Positions 7,361-16,139 of a stretch of DNA of 27,401 nt are shown one piece after another (within the stretch, counting starts at the first letter, position 1; each line of letters starts with the position of its first letter). Both the position numbers and the translations under genes were made by a program. Source of the DNA: CAYWXV01 sp964462535 (GTDB lineage: Bacteria > Bacteroidota > Ignavibacteria > OLB7). The notes under the pieces were generated by a model. That model was given only the letters and a program-made list of their open reading frames with translations. It did no database searches and was not told the DNA's origin. The DNA lies in assembly GCA_964462535.1 (NCBI GenBank), contig CAYWXV010000034.1, positions 1 to 27,401 of the forward strand, given 5' to 3'.

Positions 7361-9439
7361 CTACCGATCCTGAATCGGCGTGCGCACCTCAACCGTCACC
7401 GTGCGGCAGTAGTAACGCCCTTCGGGTATGTTGTTGTCGTAGAGGAGGTTCGACGGCCCGATCCCTTCAACCTTGGTAATCGCCGCCTTCGGTTGCTGTG
7501 CCCGAATCAGATCACGCACCGCGAATGCACGTCCTTCCGACAGTTGCCTGTTGTGATCCAGTTCACCCAGACGATCCGTGGAGCCGACGATTGTCGCCGT
7601 CGACGTAGGGGCCATCGACTTGGAGACGAACGTCGATACCATTCGGCGATTCTGCGGTGTGATCTCGGCCTTGTCAAAGTCAAACACGATCAGGCTGAGC
7701 CGGCTCACCTCGAACGGACTCATCCCTCGAGACACAGGTTGAGAAAAGTCATCCGTGGCTGAGGCGCTGTTCCGCGAACGCGCGGTCAACTGGCATCGAA
7801 GCTCTCCATCGCCAATGCTGAGCTGACGCGCCACACGCCCGGCTACATCGGGATCCAGATTCCATGTCACTGTCGGAGGTGGTGCGCCCCGCCCGCTCAA
7901 TGCCCACACCTTCGTTCCCCCGGCATAGACATCGAGATTCCATACGTCGATGCCTTCGTTGCTTGACGCTTGCAGACTGATCGGTATGGCCCGGGGGGTA
8001 ACACCATACTCGGAGAAACGCTCGAAGATAATCGGCTGGAGTATCGAGTCATTCGAAGCACGGATCTCTACGCGCCGATTCTCCTGGTTCCCCTCAACGT
8101 ATTCGGGATTGGATGGGAACGTTGGAAGACTCGTTGTCGTGACGGCAATTCTCTCGGCCTCAATTCCCCAGTTCTCCACCAGATACTTCCGCACCCTCTC
8201 TGCCCGCTCCAGTGCCAGCTTGGTCGCATCAGCTGTCGAGGGAGCCTCGCGCCCATCGGTCGCACCATTGAGCGTGACACGCGCGGCGGGAATCCTCCGC
8301 ATCCTGCTCCCAAGGACATTCAGGATTTCGTAGTACGCACCGAGTGAACGATGTGGAAGATCGTTCTCTCGGAAGAGCTCGCTCTGCGCCGGCGTGATCT
8401 GCCGGTAGCGCGCCAGGATATCCGAGCTTGCACTGTCGAAGAAGACATAGGGAAGAACCGGAAATGTCTCCGTCACCAGTGTCTCTTCGATCTCAATCTT
8501 CTGCGTCGTAACTGCCGCCACAGCAACCTGAGGTGGCTCCGGTGCCGATGGAGGAGGTGGCGGCGGCGGCGGAGGTGGTGGCGGGGGCTCAGGTGCCGGA
8601 GGGACGAACGCGTAGCGGATGGCGACGCCAAACTGGAGCGACGAGACCTTCCAGGGGAAGTTCGACGTCACGTCGTTCAACGGATGATAGTATGACACTT
8701 CGGGTGAGGCCGTCAGATTATCGGCCAACGGAAACGGATACCCCACCCCTCCCGCGACCGCAATCATCGGCCCAACGTCGACAATGTCCCCCGTCGATAC
8801 CGTACGGATCGTCTGATTCGTTTCTGGATAGAGCACTCCACTTGGGCTGAGAATCTCTTCCGTCTGTTCGTGTGTCGGGGATGTGATCGGAACACCAATC
8901 GCTCCGGTCACTCTCACATAGACAGGATACTCCTTCAGCGGAGTGATGCGACCACCGATTTCCGAAAGGAGGTAGCCAAGGTTGGCCGTGTAGGCGTGGC
9001 GACGCTGGAGATACGTATACGTGTCGGTGTTGGGATCCAGGACCGGAAGCCCACCTACATAGACCTCGCCGAAGGCGCCACCCCTCTGAGCATATCCGAC
9101 CATCACGACGCCGTCGATGGAACCCTCCAACAATTCGACGATCGGCAGCTCGCCGAGCAGACCAGCATACATCCCACTCCCGGTGCCATCCTTGAATGCT
9201 CCGCATTCACCGCCGCCCGAGAAGACCGTCGCCTCCGTCTTGTGCATGTTCTGTGCATACCCAGCGTACCCCCCCACTCGGAAGTAGACGTGCTCGGACG
9301 GCTGCGCAAGCGCGTCATCCTGCCCAGGCGCGGCTGAGGCGAGAACGACCAAAAACAGGTGTGCTATGAGGATCGCGCGAAGCAAGTGCGACGGTCGAAT
9401 GTGAGTTATCGGTTCCTGGGCGTCAATTGATGGTTCCAC
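7361..9439 (-). CDS. Outer-membrane beta-barrel protein with two OmpA-like domains
   Basis: The 692-residue product has a hydrophobic signal segment (LLRAILIAHLFLVVLASAAPGQ). A beta-strand-rich N-terminal region (about 50-278) looks like an outer-membrane porin-type barrel. A polyproline linker follows (about 280-303). The first OmpA-like domain (about 330-460) carries GATDGRE and NQENRRVEI. A beta-rich linker (about 462-570) leads to the second OmpA-like domain (about 580-687), with IVFDFDKAEITP and GSTDRLGELDHNRQLSEGRA. OmpA-like domains bind peptidoglycan, so the protein should tie the outer membrane to the wall. In the second domain the usual NRRV segment is replaced by YYCRTVTVEV, keeping the Arg. 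The GTG start at 9439 shares one base with the stop codon of the upstream surface-protein gene, which suggests translational coupling. A later TTG at Leu19 is a possible alternative. Confidence 0.88.
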   Translation of the reverse strand: MEPSIDAQEPITHIRPSHLLRAILIAHLFLVVLASAAPGQDDALAQPSEHVYFRVGGYAGYAQNMHKTEATVFSGGGECGAFKDGTGSGMYAGLLGELPIVELLEGSIDGVVMVGYAQRGGAFGEVYVGGLPVLDPNTDTYTYLQRRHAYTANLGYLLSEIGGRITPLKEYPVYVRVTGAIGVPITSPTHEQTEEILSPSGVLYPETNQTIRTVSTGDIVDVGPMIAVAGGVGYPFPLADNLTASPEVSYYHPLNDVTSNFPWKVSSLQFGVAIRYAFVPPAPEPPPPPPPPPPPPPSAPEPPQVAVAAVTTQKIEIEETLVTETFPVLPYVFFDSASSDILARYRQITPAQSELFRENDLPHRSLGAYYEILNVLGSRMRRIPAARVTLNGATDGREAPSTADATKLALERAERVRKYLVENWGIEAERIAVTTTSLPTFPSNPEYVEGNQENRRVEIRASNDSILQPIIFERFSEYGVTPRAIPISLQASSNEGIDVWNLDVYAGGTKVWALSGRGAPPPTVTWNLDPDVAGRVARQLSIGDGELRCQLTARSRNSASATDDFSQPVSRGMSPFEVSRLSLIVFDFDKAEITPQNRRMVSTFVSKSMAPTSTATIVGSTDRLGELDHNRQLSEGRAFAVRDLIRAQQPKAAITKVEGIGPSNLLYDNNIPEGRYYCRTVTVEVRTPIQDR

Positions 9440-12400
9440 TACCTCGCGACCTGAAGCCGTTGAAGTGCGCGGAATCGGCCGGTGTCAAGTACAATGAAGT
9501 AGTCGCCACTCGCAAGTTCTTCGGTGTTGAACTCGAACCTGTAGCGCCCACCCTTCAACAGTTCGCTGCCGTCCAGGAGTACCATTACCTCGATGCCCGC
9601 GCTGTTGAAAAGGGCCAGGCGAGGATGCGTGTCCTCGATCATCTCCGCTTCGATCGCGGTTCGACCTGTTGTGGGATTCGGTGTTGCCGCCGTCAGCTTG
9701 TTGGCGCCCGCGCGGAAGATCAGCCGAGAAATGTTGCAGCGTGGATCGACGCGAACTGTGCCGGTGTCCCCCTGCGTAATCGGAGGATCGAGCTTCACCC
9801 AGAAGACCGAGTCGCTCGTGTACTTCAACGGGACCAGGCTCATGACCGATGTGATCGAATCAGGAACAGCCACGATGAAGCGGAGTCGCGCGAGCTCACC
9901 TGTCTTGATCGAGTCGCAATGAGGTACGGAAATGTAGACGCCGCTATCGACCTCCACTCCACGCACGCCAGCTGAATAGGGTGAGGAGACGCCGATGAAC
10001 TGGAGCGAGCGCCGGTTGTACACGAGGACCATGTTCACATCCAATGGCGTCTGCGGCACGTCGCGATCGACGTAGACCGACATCTCCACCGTGTCTGCTA
10101 TTGTCCCACCAACGATTGGCGATTCGTCAGGATCGACACTGAGAAGAAGTCGCATCGGGAATGGCGGGGCAAAGCCGACGGAGTGCATGGTTCCGCTGTC
10201 GGAGACCGGGCAGGGAGCGTTTGAATACGCCCTCACAACAGCGTCGTAGGTAGCCTCAACCCACGGACAGAACGTGATCGTTACCTGAATCGAATCTCCG
10301 GGGAGGAGTGTGTCGGGAAGGGGCCTGCTGGTTCCAGTGACCCGATGTCCGGCCGGGAGATTGCCGAGCGAGTCGAAGCGGATCGGCACGGACCCCGGGT
10401 TCCAGACCGTGATGATCTGGTCCGCGCAGCTCTTCAGATTGACGGTGTCAAAATCGGTTATCGGCGACATAGCGATCATCGGATCATCTATGATCACCCA
10501 TCCCTCATCGAGGGTCGGCACGATATCCCACGTCACGAGCGAGTCACTGTCGAAATCGATGTCGCTAAGCATGATCGGGAACTGCGCCGCGCCGCCACGA
10601 GCGACGAACCGAACCGTCGCTATCGTTCCCGGTCCCGCATTCAGGACATCTTTCAGATATGCCCATGCGCCCGTTCCGGTGTCCTGTATCGTGGCGTTGT
10701 TCGTGTACGGGGACGAAATGTCGAGAAGTCGAAGCGCCGTCGAGTCGTAGACAAGCCTGAAGATGACGTCGATCAGTTCCTGCGGCATACCGCGAGTCGC
10801 CATGATCGGCACCACGAGCGTGTCACACGTCGTGATTCGGAAGGTGTCCGGTTCGGCACGCGCAGTATCGAATGCCATTGGGAAACCGAATCGATTTGCG
10901 AAGCCCCTCCCTCGCACCTCGACCGTCGTGTCCACACCCGCACATGGGAAACTTGTCTCCAGGTAGAGACGGGCGTAGTAGTCACGTGGCGCTCGGGGGT
11001 AGAAGTTGACGTCGAAATCGAGACGCTGCCCGCGACGAACGATCCATGGGAAGGGCTGCCCCGTCGGGTGCGCTACAGAGAAGACGCGCTGATCCGGGAC
11101 GAACGAGACACCGGTGATCACCAGACTGTCACCACTCGGGTTCTGGAACGGATCGGGAATCGTCACGCGCACCTGTATCGGACGTGCCCACGTGTCGACA
11201 CGGGTTGCGGGGAACTGCACCAACGCGGGTGTCGGCGTGAAGTTCAATTCGCGACGCCCACTCAAAACTGTCGTGAACGTCTGCGTCCAGTCCTTTGTAT
11301 GCGCTTTGATATGGATCGTCGCGTTCGACAACACGTTCTGCGCAGTGGCAGGAATGTTCGGACAGAACGTGATCTGGAGCGTGTCCACTCCCTGCGGATT
11401 GATCGTGTAGGGTGTCGTTGTACTCCCTGTCTGCTTCGACCGCCAGAGGAAGACCTGCGGTCTTGGATTCGTCACCCCCGCACCGTCGATCCAGATCGAG
11501 TCGATCGTCATCGATATGTACTCGCTCAGGTTCGGCAACGGTATCTCTCGCACCGCGCACGAGCAAGGTGGTATCAGCCCATAGTTGATGAAGCTGATCG
11601 GAACCTCGAGACGAATGATCACCCCCTTCCCTGTCATACTCCCGCTCCAGCTCAACTGGCATGGGTCGTCCGATACCAGCGTAAGGTTGCCGGAATAGGT
11701 CGTCTCCGACGTCGGGGCCAGCTCCACCTCGACCCACATGGAATCGCGTGGCTGCAGGACGGCAGGGAGAGTCGGGTTTGTCGAGATAACAGAGTACCCG
11801 GCCGGCACGTTCGCTGATGTGACAGTAATGGGAACGGAGCTCGCGTTCTCTACAAGAATCATCTCCCGCCTCTGCCACCCAACCTCGACGGCGCCGAAGG
11901 CGGTCAATGGGGTGATGAAGAGCTTCGGGACAACGCTCGTTGCGCGAATCACGACCTGATAGAGTTGCCCACTCGCCAGTGTGAGATCGAGGAACGCGTT
12001 GTCGGCTCTATCGTTGACAAGATCGTTGGGACAATACTGAACCACATAGATGAAGCTGGAGCCAGGCGCCAGCGTTCCGGTCGGCACACTCCCGAGCAGC
12101 CTGAATTTCCCCGTCGCGTCGTTCAAACGCGCCTGCGTGATGTTCTGTGGAATGCCGGAGAGGTTCGTGACGGTCAGTGTATCCATCCGACACCGACAAC
12201 CCACCACGTTCTCCATGTTGACGAACGACGGGGTGAACGAGAGATCTTCGAAGACACCGGTGCCTGAGACGGGGATGCAGATCGTCTGGTAGCACTGCTC
12301 GTCGAAGATGCAGAGCGTGTCGAAGTAGGTGATCGGTTGACGTGGACGGAATTCCAGACCTATCTGGAGGGTCTGCCCGGGATTGATGACGAACGTCCGG

Positions 12401-14379
12401 TTGCTGATGATCTGAAAGACATCACCGACCTTCAGGTAGGCAGACATCCGTCGTGGCTCGTCCCCTTGATTCGTGATCGAGGCCGTCTGTTGCGATGCCT
12501 TGCCGATGGTGACGTTTCCGAAGCCCACAACACCCGTGTTGAAGACGACATCGACGGAGATCCCCCGTCCCCGCATGTAGATCGTCTTGATGATGGTGCA
12601 CCCCTTGTAGCGGACCTGGAAGCGAGCCTCTCCCGTGATCGGTCCCGGTCTATCCGGTCGGAATCGGATGTACGTCGATAGGTAGGCGAAATTCGGAGCC
12701 AGTCCCTGCGGATAGCGAACACGACGACCGTAGAAGTTCGTCGGATCATAAATAAGCGTGTCGACGAAGATGGAGTCGAGCACCATGTTCCGAAGCTGGT
12801 AGAGCCGGACGTCGCTTATCTGCCCCGGACATACGGCGCCGAAGTTCATCGAGTCGAGGCGTTTGAAACCACTGTCGTCCAGAATTGCCAGCACCTCCTG
12901 CGTTGTCCCCTCGATAGGAATGATCCCGCTCCCCGGACATTGATCATCGCTCGAGATCAGCAACGTGTCGTAGTTCGTATACGTCGTATCACCCATGCGC
13001 ATCTGGACAATGACCTTCCAGCACTCGCCATTAGCCAGAGTGAGGGGTAACGGGCGAGCAGGATCCTGCGGACGCCAGCTGAAGGGGGCGCCGATCGCGA
13101 GTCTGATGTTGTCGACCCGCATGGGCCGTCCGGTACGGTTGCAGATCTCCAGCGTATCCTCGGACGTTGTCCGTTCTATGCAGCCGACGTAGAGCGTGTC
13201 AACCTGAAGTCGTCCGGTCGAGTAGTCGAGTTCGGTTCGACGGTTGAGGTTGATGGGAACATCGAGTGGGGCACCACACCGGTTTGCGTTGCTGACACGG
13301 AACCTGGCTTGTATTGGACCGACCACCGTCGCCCGAAGTCGGATGGTCACTGCAACCGGCGTTCCCTGCTGCAGCGTCGCATTGCGGGGATTTACGGTGA
13401 AGAGCCCCGCATCGGCCCCCACCACCGAGAACGACACTTGATTGCCGCACGATGATGTGTCGGTCACGGTAATCGTGAACGTCGTGTCTCCTGTGCAGTA
13501 GAGGGTGCCGCCGAAGTTCGATGGAGATGTGGTGTATGTGAGGGGGGAGACACGGTCGCTGTTTGCACACCGGGCCCCGCTTCGCATCAGACCGAACAGG
13601 TTGTGCCCTGTCGCATCGCAGAGTGACTGCGCCGTCGCCGCATCGTTGCACCGATAGTAGAGGATCAGACCGTTCTCGTTCCCCGCGAGCGATTGCAATC
13701 GACCGCATCGGACTTCCTGCTCCGATAGAGCCCGTCCCCAGACTCTGAACTCGTCTATCTGCCCTTCGAACGTCCGGAACTTGACGGTATCGTCATACAG
13801 GCCATTGCACGAGCCAAGCTGCGTCGGAAGTTTCTGACTCTCGATCTGGTTGAGTGTTGTCAGCGGAAACGACGGGTTCGTCGCTCGTGCCGCCTCATAT
13901 CCGTCAATGATCAACCGCGCCGCCGTCGACGTTCCATCCCACACCGCCGCCACATGCGTCCAGCCACGCGTGTAGAGTCCCGCTACCGTTGTCGAGACCA
14001 CCGTGTTGTCGACATCACCCTGTGCCGAACCCTCGGGACTCAACGCAAACGTGATCCGCTCGTTCTCCAGGTAGATCACCCACTGATCGTTGTTGTCCGT
14101 GTTCGGACCCCACAGTCCCGCCAGGTAGACCCTCTTGCCCGCCTGCTGCACCGGTTTGATCCATGCCTCTACAGTCAGTTCGGTCGAGAGGGATCGCAAG
14201 ATTGCGTTGGTGTCGATGTCGACATACTGCGCGCTCTTCCCGGAAGTCACGTCAATCGTCAGCGCCCGACCGATACACGATCTGTCCTTGTCGCACGACG
14301 CAGGAAACTGGGCCGGCAACGGAAGTGTTGCGGCTGCGGAGAGAATCGCGACGAACAGGAATGAGTAGAGAACGCGCAT
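9439..14379 (-). CDS. Giant T9SS-exported surface protein (LamG, choice-of-anchor, cohesin-like)
   Basis: The 1646-residue product begins with a Sec signal peptide (MRVLYSFLFVAILSAAATLP). A LamG/concanavalin-like domain follows (about 33-245; LTVEAWIKP, GWTHVAAVWDG, IDEFRVWGRALSEQEV). Several beta-sandwich modules of the choice-of-anchor/HYDIN-ASPM type run from about 280 to 1130, with recurring NFGAV/GFGNVTIG and RFRP/EFRPRQP segments and paired cysteines. Two cohesin-like segments follow (about 1170-1290 and 1410-1540; FRLVYDSTALRLLDISSPY and MVLVYNRRSLQFIGVSSPY), separated by another anchor-type module. The end (about 1562-1646) is a T9SS type A sorting domain (TPNPTTGR, then LASGDYFIVL). 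The protein should be secreted across the outer membrane and held on the surface; adhesion or scaffolding is inferred. The ATG at 14379 starts the signal peptide. It lies 21 nt from the DUF1501 stop and overlaps the OmpA-type gene. Confidence 0.9.
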   Translation of the reverse strand: MRVLYSFLFVAILSAAATLPLPAQFPASCDKDRSCIGRALTIDVTSGKSAQYVDIDTNAILRSLSTELTVEAWIKPVQQAGKRVYLAGLWGPNTDNNDQWVIYLENERITFALSPEGSAQGDVDNTVVSTTVAGLYTRGWTHVAAVWDGTSTAARLIIDGYEAARATNPSFPLTTLNQIESQKLPTQLGSCNGLYDDTVKFRTFEGQIDEFRVWGRALSEQEVRCGRLQSLAGNENGLILYYRCNDAATAQSLCDATGHNLFGLMRSGARCANSDRVSPLTYTTSPSNFGGTLYCTGDTTFTITVTDTSSCGNQVSFSVVGADAGLFTVNPRNATLQQGTPVAVTIRLRATVVGPIQARFRVSNANRCGAPLDVPINLNRRTELDYSTGRLQVDTLYVGCIERTTSEDTLEICNRTGRPMRVDNIRLAIGAPFSWRPQDPARPLPLTLANGECWKVIVQMRMGDTTYTNYDTLLISSDDQCPGSGIIPIEGTTQEVLAILDDSGFKRLDSMNFGAVCPGQISDVRLYQLRNMVLDSIFVDTLIYDPTNFYGRRVRYPQGLAPNFAYLSTYIRFRPDRPGPITGEARFQVRYKGCTIIKTIYMRGRGISVDVVFNTGVVGFGNVTIGKASQQTASITNQGDEPRRMSAYLKVGDVFQIISNRTFVINPGQTLQIGLEFRPRQPITYFDTLCIFDEQCYQTICIPVSGTGVFEDLSFTPSFVNMENVVGCRCRMDTLTVTNLSGIPQNITQARLNDATGKFRLLGSVPTGTLAPGSSFIYVVQYCPNDLVNDRADNAFLDLTLASGQLYQVVIRATSVVPKLFITPLTAFGAVEVGWQRREMILVENASSVPITVTSANVPAGYSVISTNPTLPAVLQPRDSMWVEVELAPTSETTYSGNLTLVSDDPCQLSWSGSMTGKGVIIRLEVPISFINYGLIPPCSCAVREIPLPNLSEYISMTIDSIWIDGAGVTNPRPQVFLWRSKQTGSTTTPYTINPQGVDTLQITFCPNIPATAQNVLSNATIHIKAHTKDWTQTFTTVLSGRRELNFTPTPALVQFPATRVDTWARPIQVRVTIPDPFQNPSGDSLVITGVSFVPDQRVFSVAHPTGQPFPWIVRRGQRLDFDVNFYPRAPRDYYARLYLETSFPCAGVDTTVEVRGRGFANRFGFPMAFDTARAEPDTFRITTCDTLVVPIMATRGMPQELIDVIFRLVYDSTALRLLDISSPYTNNATIQDTGTGAWAYLKDVLNAGPGTIATVRFVARGGAAQFPIMLSDIDFDSDSLVTWDIVPTLDEGWVIIDDPMIAMSPITDFDTVNLKSCADQIITVWNPGSVPIRFDSLGNLPAGHRVTGTSRPLPDTLLPGDSIQVTITFCPWVEATYDAVVRAYSNAPCPVSDSGTMHSVGFAPPFPMRLLLSVDPDESPIVGGTIADTVEMSVYVDRDVPQTPLDVNMVLVYNRRSLQFIGVSSPYSAGVRGVEVDSGVYISVPHCDSIKTGELARLRFIVAVPDSITSVMSLVPLKYTSDSVFWVKLDPPITQGDTGTVRVDPRCNISRLIFRAGANKLTAATPNPTTGRTAIEAEMIEDTHPRLALFNSAGIEVMVLLDGSELLKGGRYRFEFNTEELASGDYFIVLDTGRFRALQRLQVAR

Positions 14380-14400
14380 GTGGGACGGTTCGTTGCTCGG

Positions 14401-15981
14401 TTACCGGACGATCTGTAGTGTGCGAATGTCGTTTCGGCCACCAACATTCAGACGACAGAGATAGCTCCCTGAAGGGAGATCCAGGTCGAGTGAGAACTGG
14501 TGCGCTCCCGCTTCCAGATAGCGATCGACGGGCGTTGCGACCAACCGACCGTCCAGGCGCGTGACCTCGACACGTGCGGGCGTGGGTCGTTCGAGAGCGA
14601 TCTGGAGAGTTGACCGCCCCTGCGATGGATTCGGGAAGAGTCCGGTGATTGTCCCACCGCCAAGAGCAACGCGATCGCGATCGACACTGGTCGGCTGCGC
14701 CTGAAGCACATCGAGCGGTGTCAGATCATCCTTCTGCAGAACTTCGCGCATCTGCGTTGTAGTCAGACCGAACCAATCGCCGAGGATCTCGGCGTAGACT
14801 TCACGGTAGTCTATCTGATAGTAGAAGTCGCCGTTCGCGTTAACATTCTTCAGATCGGGGGCGTTCCCGAACACGCCGGAGTTGACCTGACGTCCCCACA
14901 CGAACTGCACCGACGCCGTTCCGTGGTCGGTGCCGCGACTACCATTCTCGTATGGCCGTCGCCCGAACTCGCTGATCGTCATGCCGATGACTCGATCTGC
15001 AAATCCCAGATTGGTCATGTCGTACTGGAATTGCGCCACGGCATCGCTGAAACGTGAGAGAAGCGTCGGATGCGTTCCCTTCGTTTCATCGTACTGCTGG
15101 TTGACGTGGGTGTCGTATCCCCCCATCGAAACGACATAGACCTTTGTTTTCAACCCCCCGGCAATCAGTGCGGCCACGGCCGACATCTGCCCGGCAAATC
15201 CGTCGGTAGCGTATGTCGCCTTCAGCTTCGTCTTGCCTGCGGCATACGCATCCTTCACTGCCTGCGCGTAGCTGTTGGATCGATTGGCGATGTCGGCGAC
15301 GAACTGGTACTCGTCGTAGTAATTCGTGTTGGCCGCGTTGGCATCGAGCGTATCGATCTGCAACCCCACCCCCTTCTGTCCACTCGGGTCGGTTACCTCG
15401 ATTCCCATCCTCCCCTTCGAACTCATCAACGTCAGCGAGAAGCTTCCTCCGAACTGCACGGCCAACGGGTGTTCGGGCAGGTTCGCCGGGAAGTCGGGGT
15501 ACCTCTCCTCCAGATAGCGACCGACCCATCCTGTGTCCAGGCGAACGTTCGGGTTGGAAGAATTGATGCCACTCAGCCAGATGTCGGTCGAGCGGAAGTG
15601 TGAGAGGTTGGGATTCTCGTACCCGATACCCTGCACCAGTGCCAGCGAACCGGTCTCCAGCATCCTCGCGACGCCACCCTGGGATCCTTCCGCAAGCGCG
15701 GGATGGAGGAAGATGTCCCCCACTTCGTTCCAGCACATATCCTTCGGAACACCGATCCTGGGTCGAATCCGGTAGTACTCATCATCGAGCGCAGGGATGA
15801 GCGTGTTGAGCCCATCGTTCCCCCCAAAGAGCTGAACGATGACCAGTATGCGGTCGTCGACGTCCGCAGGCATCTGCGCCAGCAGCTGTAGCGAGGTGTG
15901 GGCCTGGGCGGGAAGCCCACCAAGAATGATCGGCGCGGCTGCTCCAGCTGCGGCTGTCTTTATGAATGTTCTTCTCTTCAT
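14401..15981 (-). CDS. DUF1501 protein with Tat signal and T9SS sorting domain
   Basis: A DUF1501 protein of 526 residues, distantly related to the alkaline phosphatase/sulfatase superfamily; no substrate is known to me. The N-terminus has a twin-arginine motif (KRRTFIK) followed by a small-residue hydrophobic stretch ending PAQA, a typical Tat signal. Conserved DUF1501 segments are VQLFGGNDGLNT (about 49-60), GYENPNLSHFRS, VSMGGYDTH, TISEFGRRPYENGSRGTDHG and the FGLT region near the end of the domain. Residues 447-526 form a T9SS type A sorting domain (GLFPNPSQGRS, then LPSGSYLCRLNVGG). The combination suggests folding in the cytoplasm with a cofactor or metal, Tat export, then T9SS passage. 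GGAG lies 10 nt before the ATG. The DUF1800 partner gene is 158 nt upstream, and the giant surface protein follows. Confidence 0.93.
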   Translation of the reverse strand: MKRRTFIKTAAAGAAAPIILGGLPAQAHTSLQLLAQMPADVDDRILVIVQLFGGNDGLNTLIPALDDEYYRIRPRIGVPKDMCWNEVGDIFLHPALAEGSQGGVARMLETGSLALVQGIGYENPNLSHFRSTDIWLSGINSSNPNVRLDTGWVGRYLEERYPDFPANLPEHPLAVQFGGSFSLTLMSSKGRMGIEVTDPSGQKGVGLQIDTLDANAANTNYYDEYQFVADIANRSNSYAQAVKDAYAAGKTKLKATYATDGFAGQMSAVAALIAGGLKTKVYVVSMGGYDTHVNQQYDETKGTHPTLLSRFSDAVAQFQYDMTNLGFADRVIGMTISEFGRRPYENGSRGTDHGTASVQFVWGRQVNSGVFGNAPDLKNVNANGDFYYQIDYREVYAEILGDWFGLTTTQMREVLQKDDLTPLDVLQAQPTSVDRDRVALGGGTITGLFPNPSQGRSTLQIALERPTPARVEVTRLDGRLVATPVDRYLEAGAHQFSLDLDLPSGSYLCRLNVGGRNDIRTLQIVR

Positions 15982-16099
15982 GTCTGATCAATCTCCAGAT
16001 CCAGGTCGGTTGTGTCTCGTCGAACGTCTTCCAGGAGGCTGATGAAGTGAGCGCGATCTCTACGCTTCGCTCCTCGTCGCGGCCATTGATCTACCTCGA

Positions 16100-16121
16100 T
16101 CTGATCACCCTTGTGATCAGA
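16100..16121. other. 9 bp hairpin between DUF1800 and DUF1501 genes
   Basis: A perfect stem (tctgatcac with gtgatcaga) has a 4 nt loop, 18 nt past the DUF1800 stop codon. No T-run follows on the minus strand. It may be an mRNA processing/stability element or an operator for DUF1501 rather than a terminator. Confidence 0.5.
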
Positions 16122-16139
16122 GAGGTATCCAACAGCCTC

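Noticed and set aside
10345..11817. 490-residue plus-strand open frame
   Set aside because: It lies fully antisense to the giant surface protein and is Arg/His/Asp-rich, with no recognisable domain.
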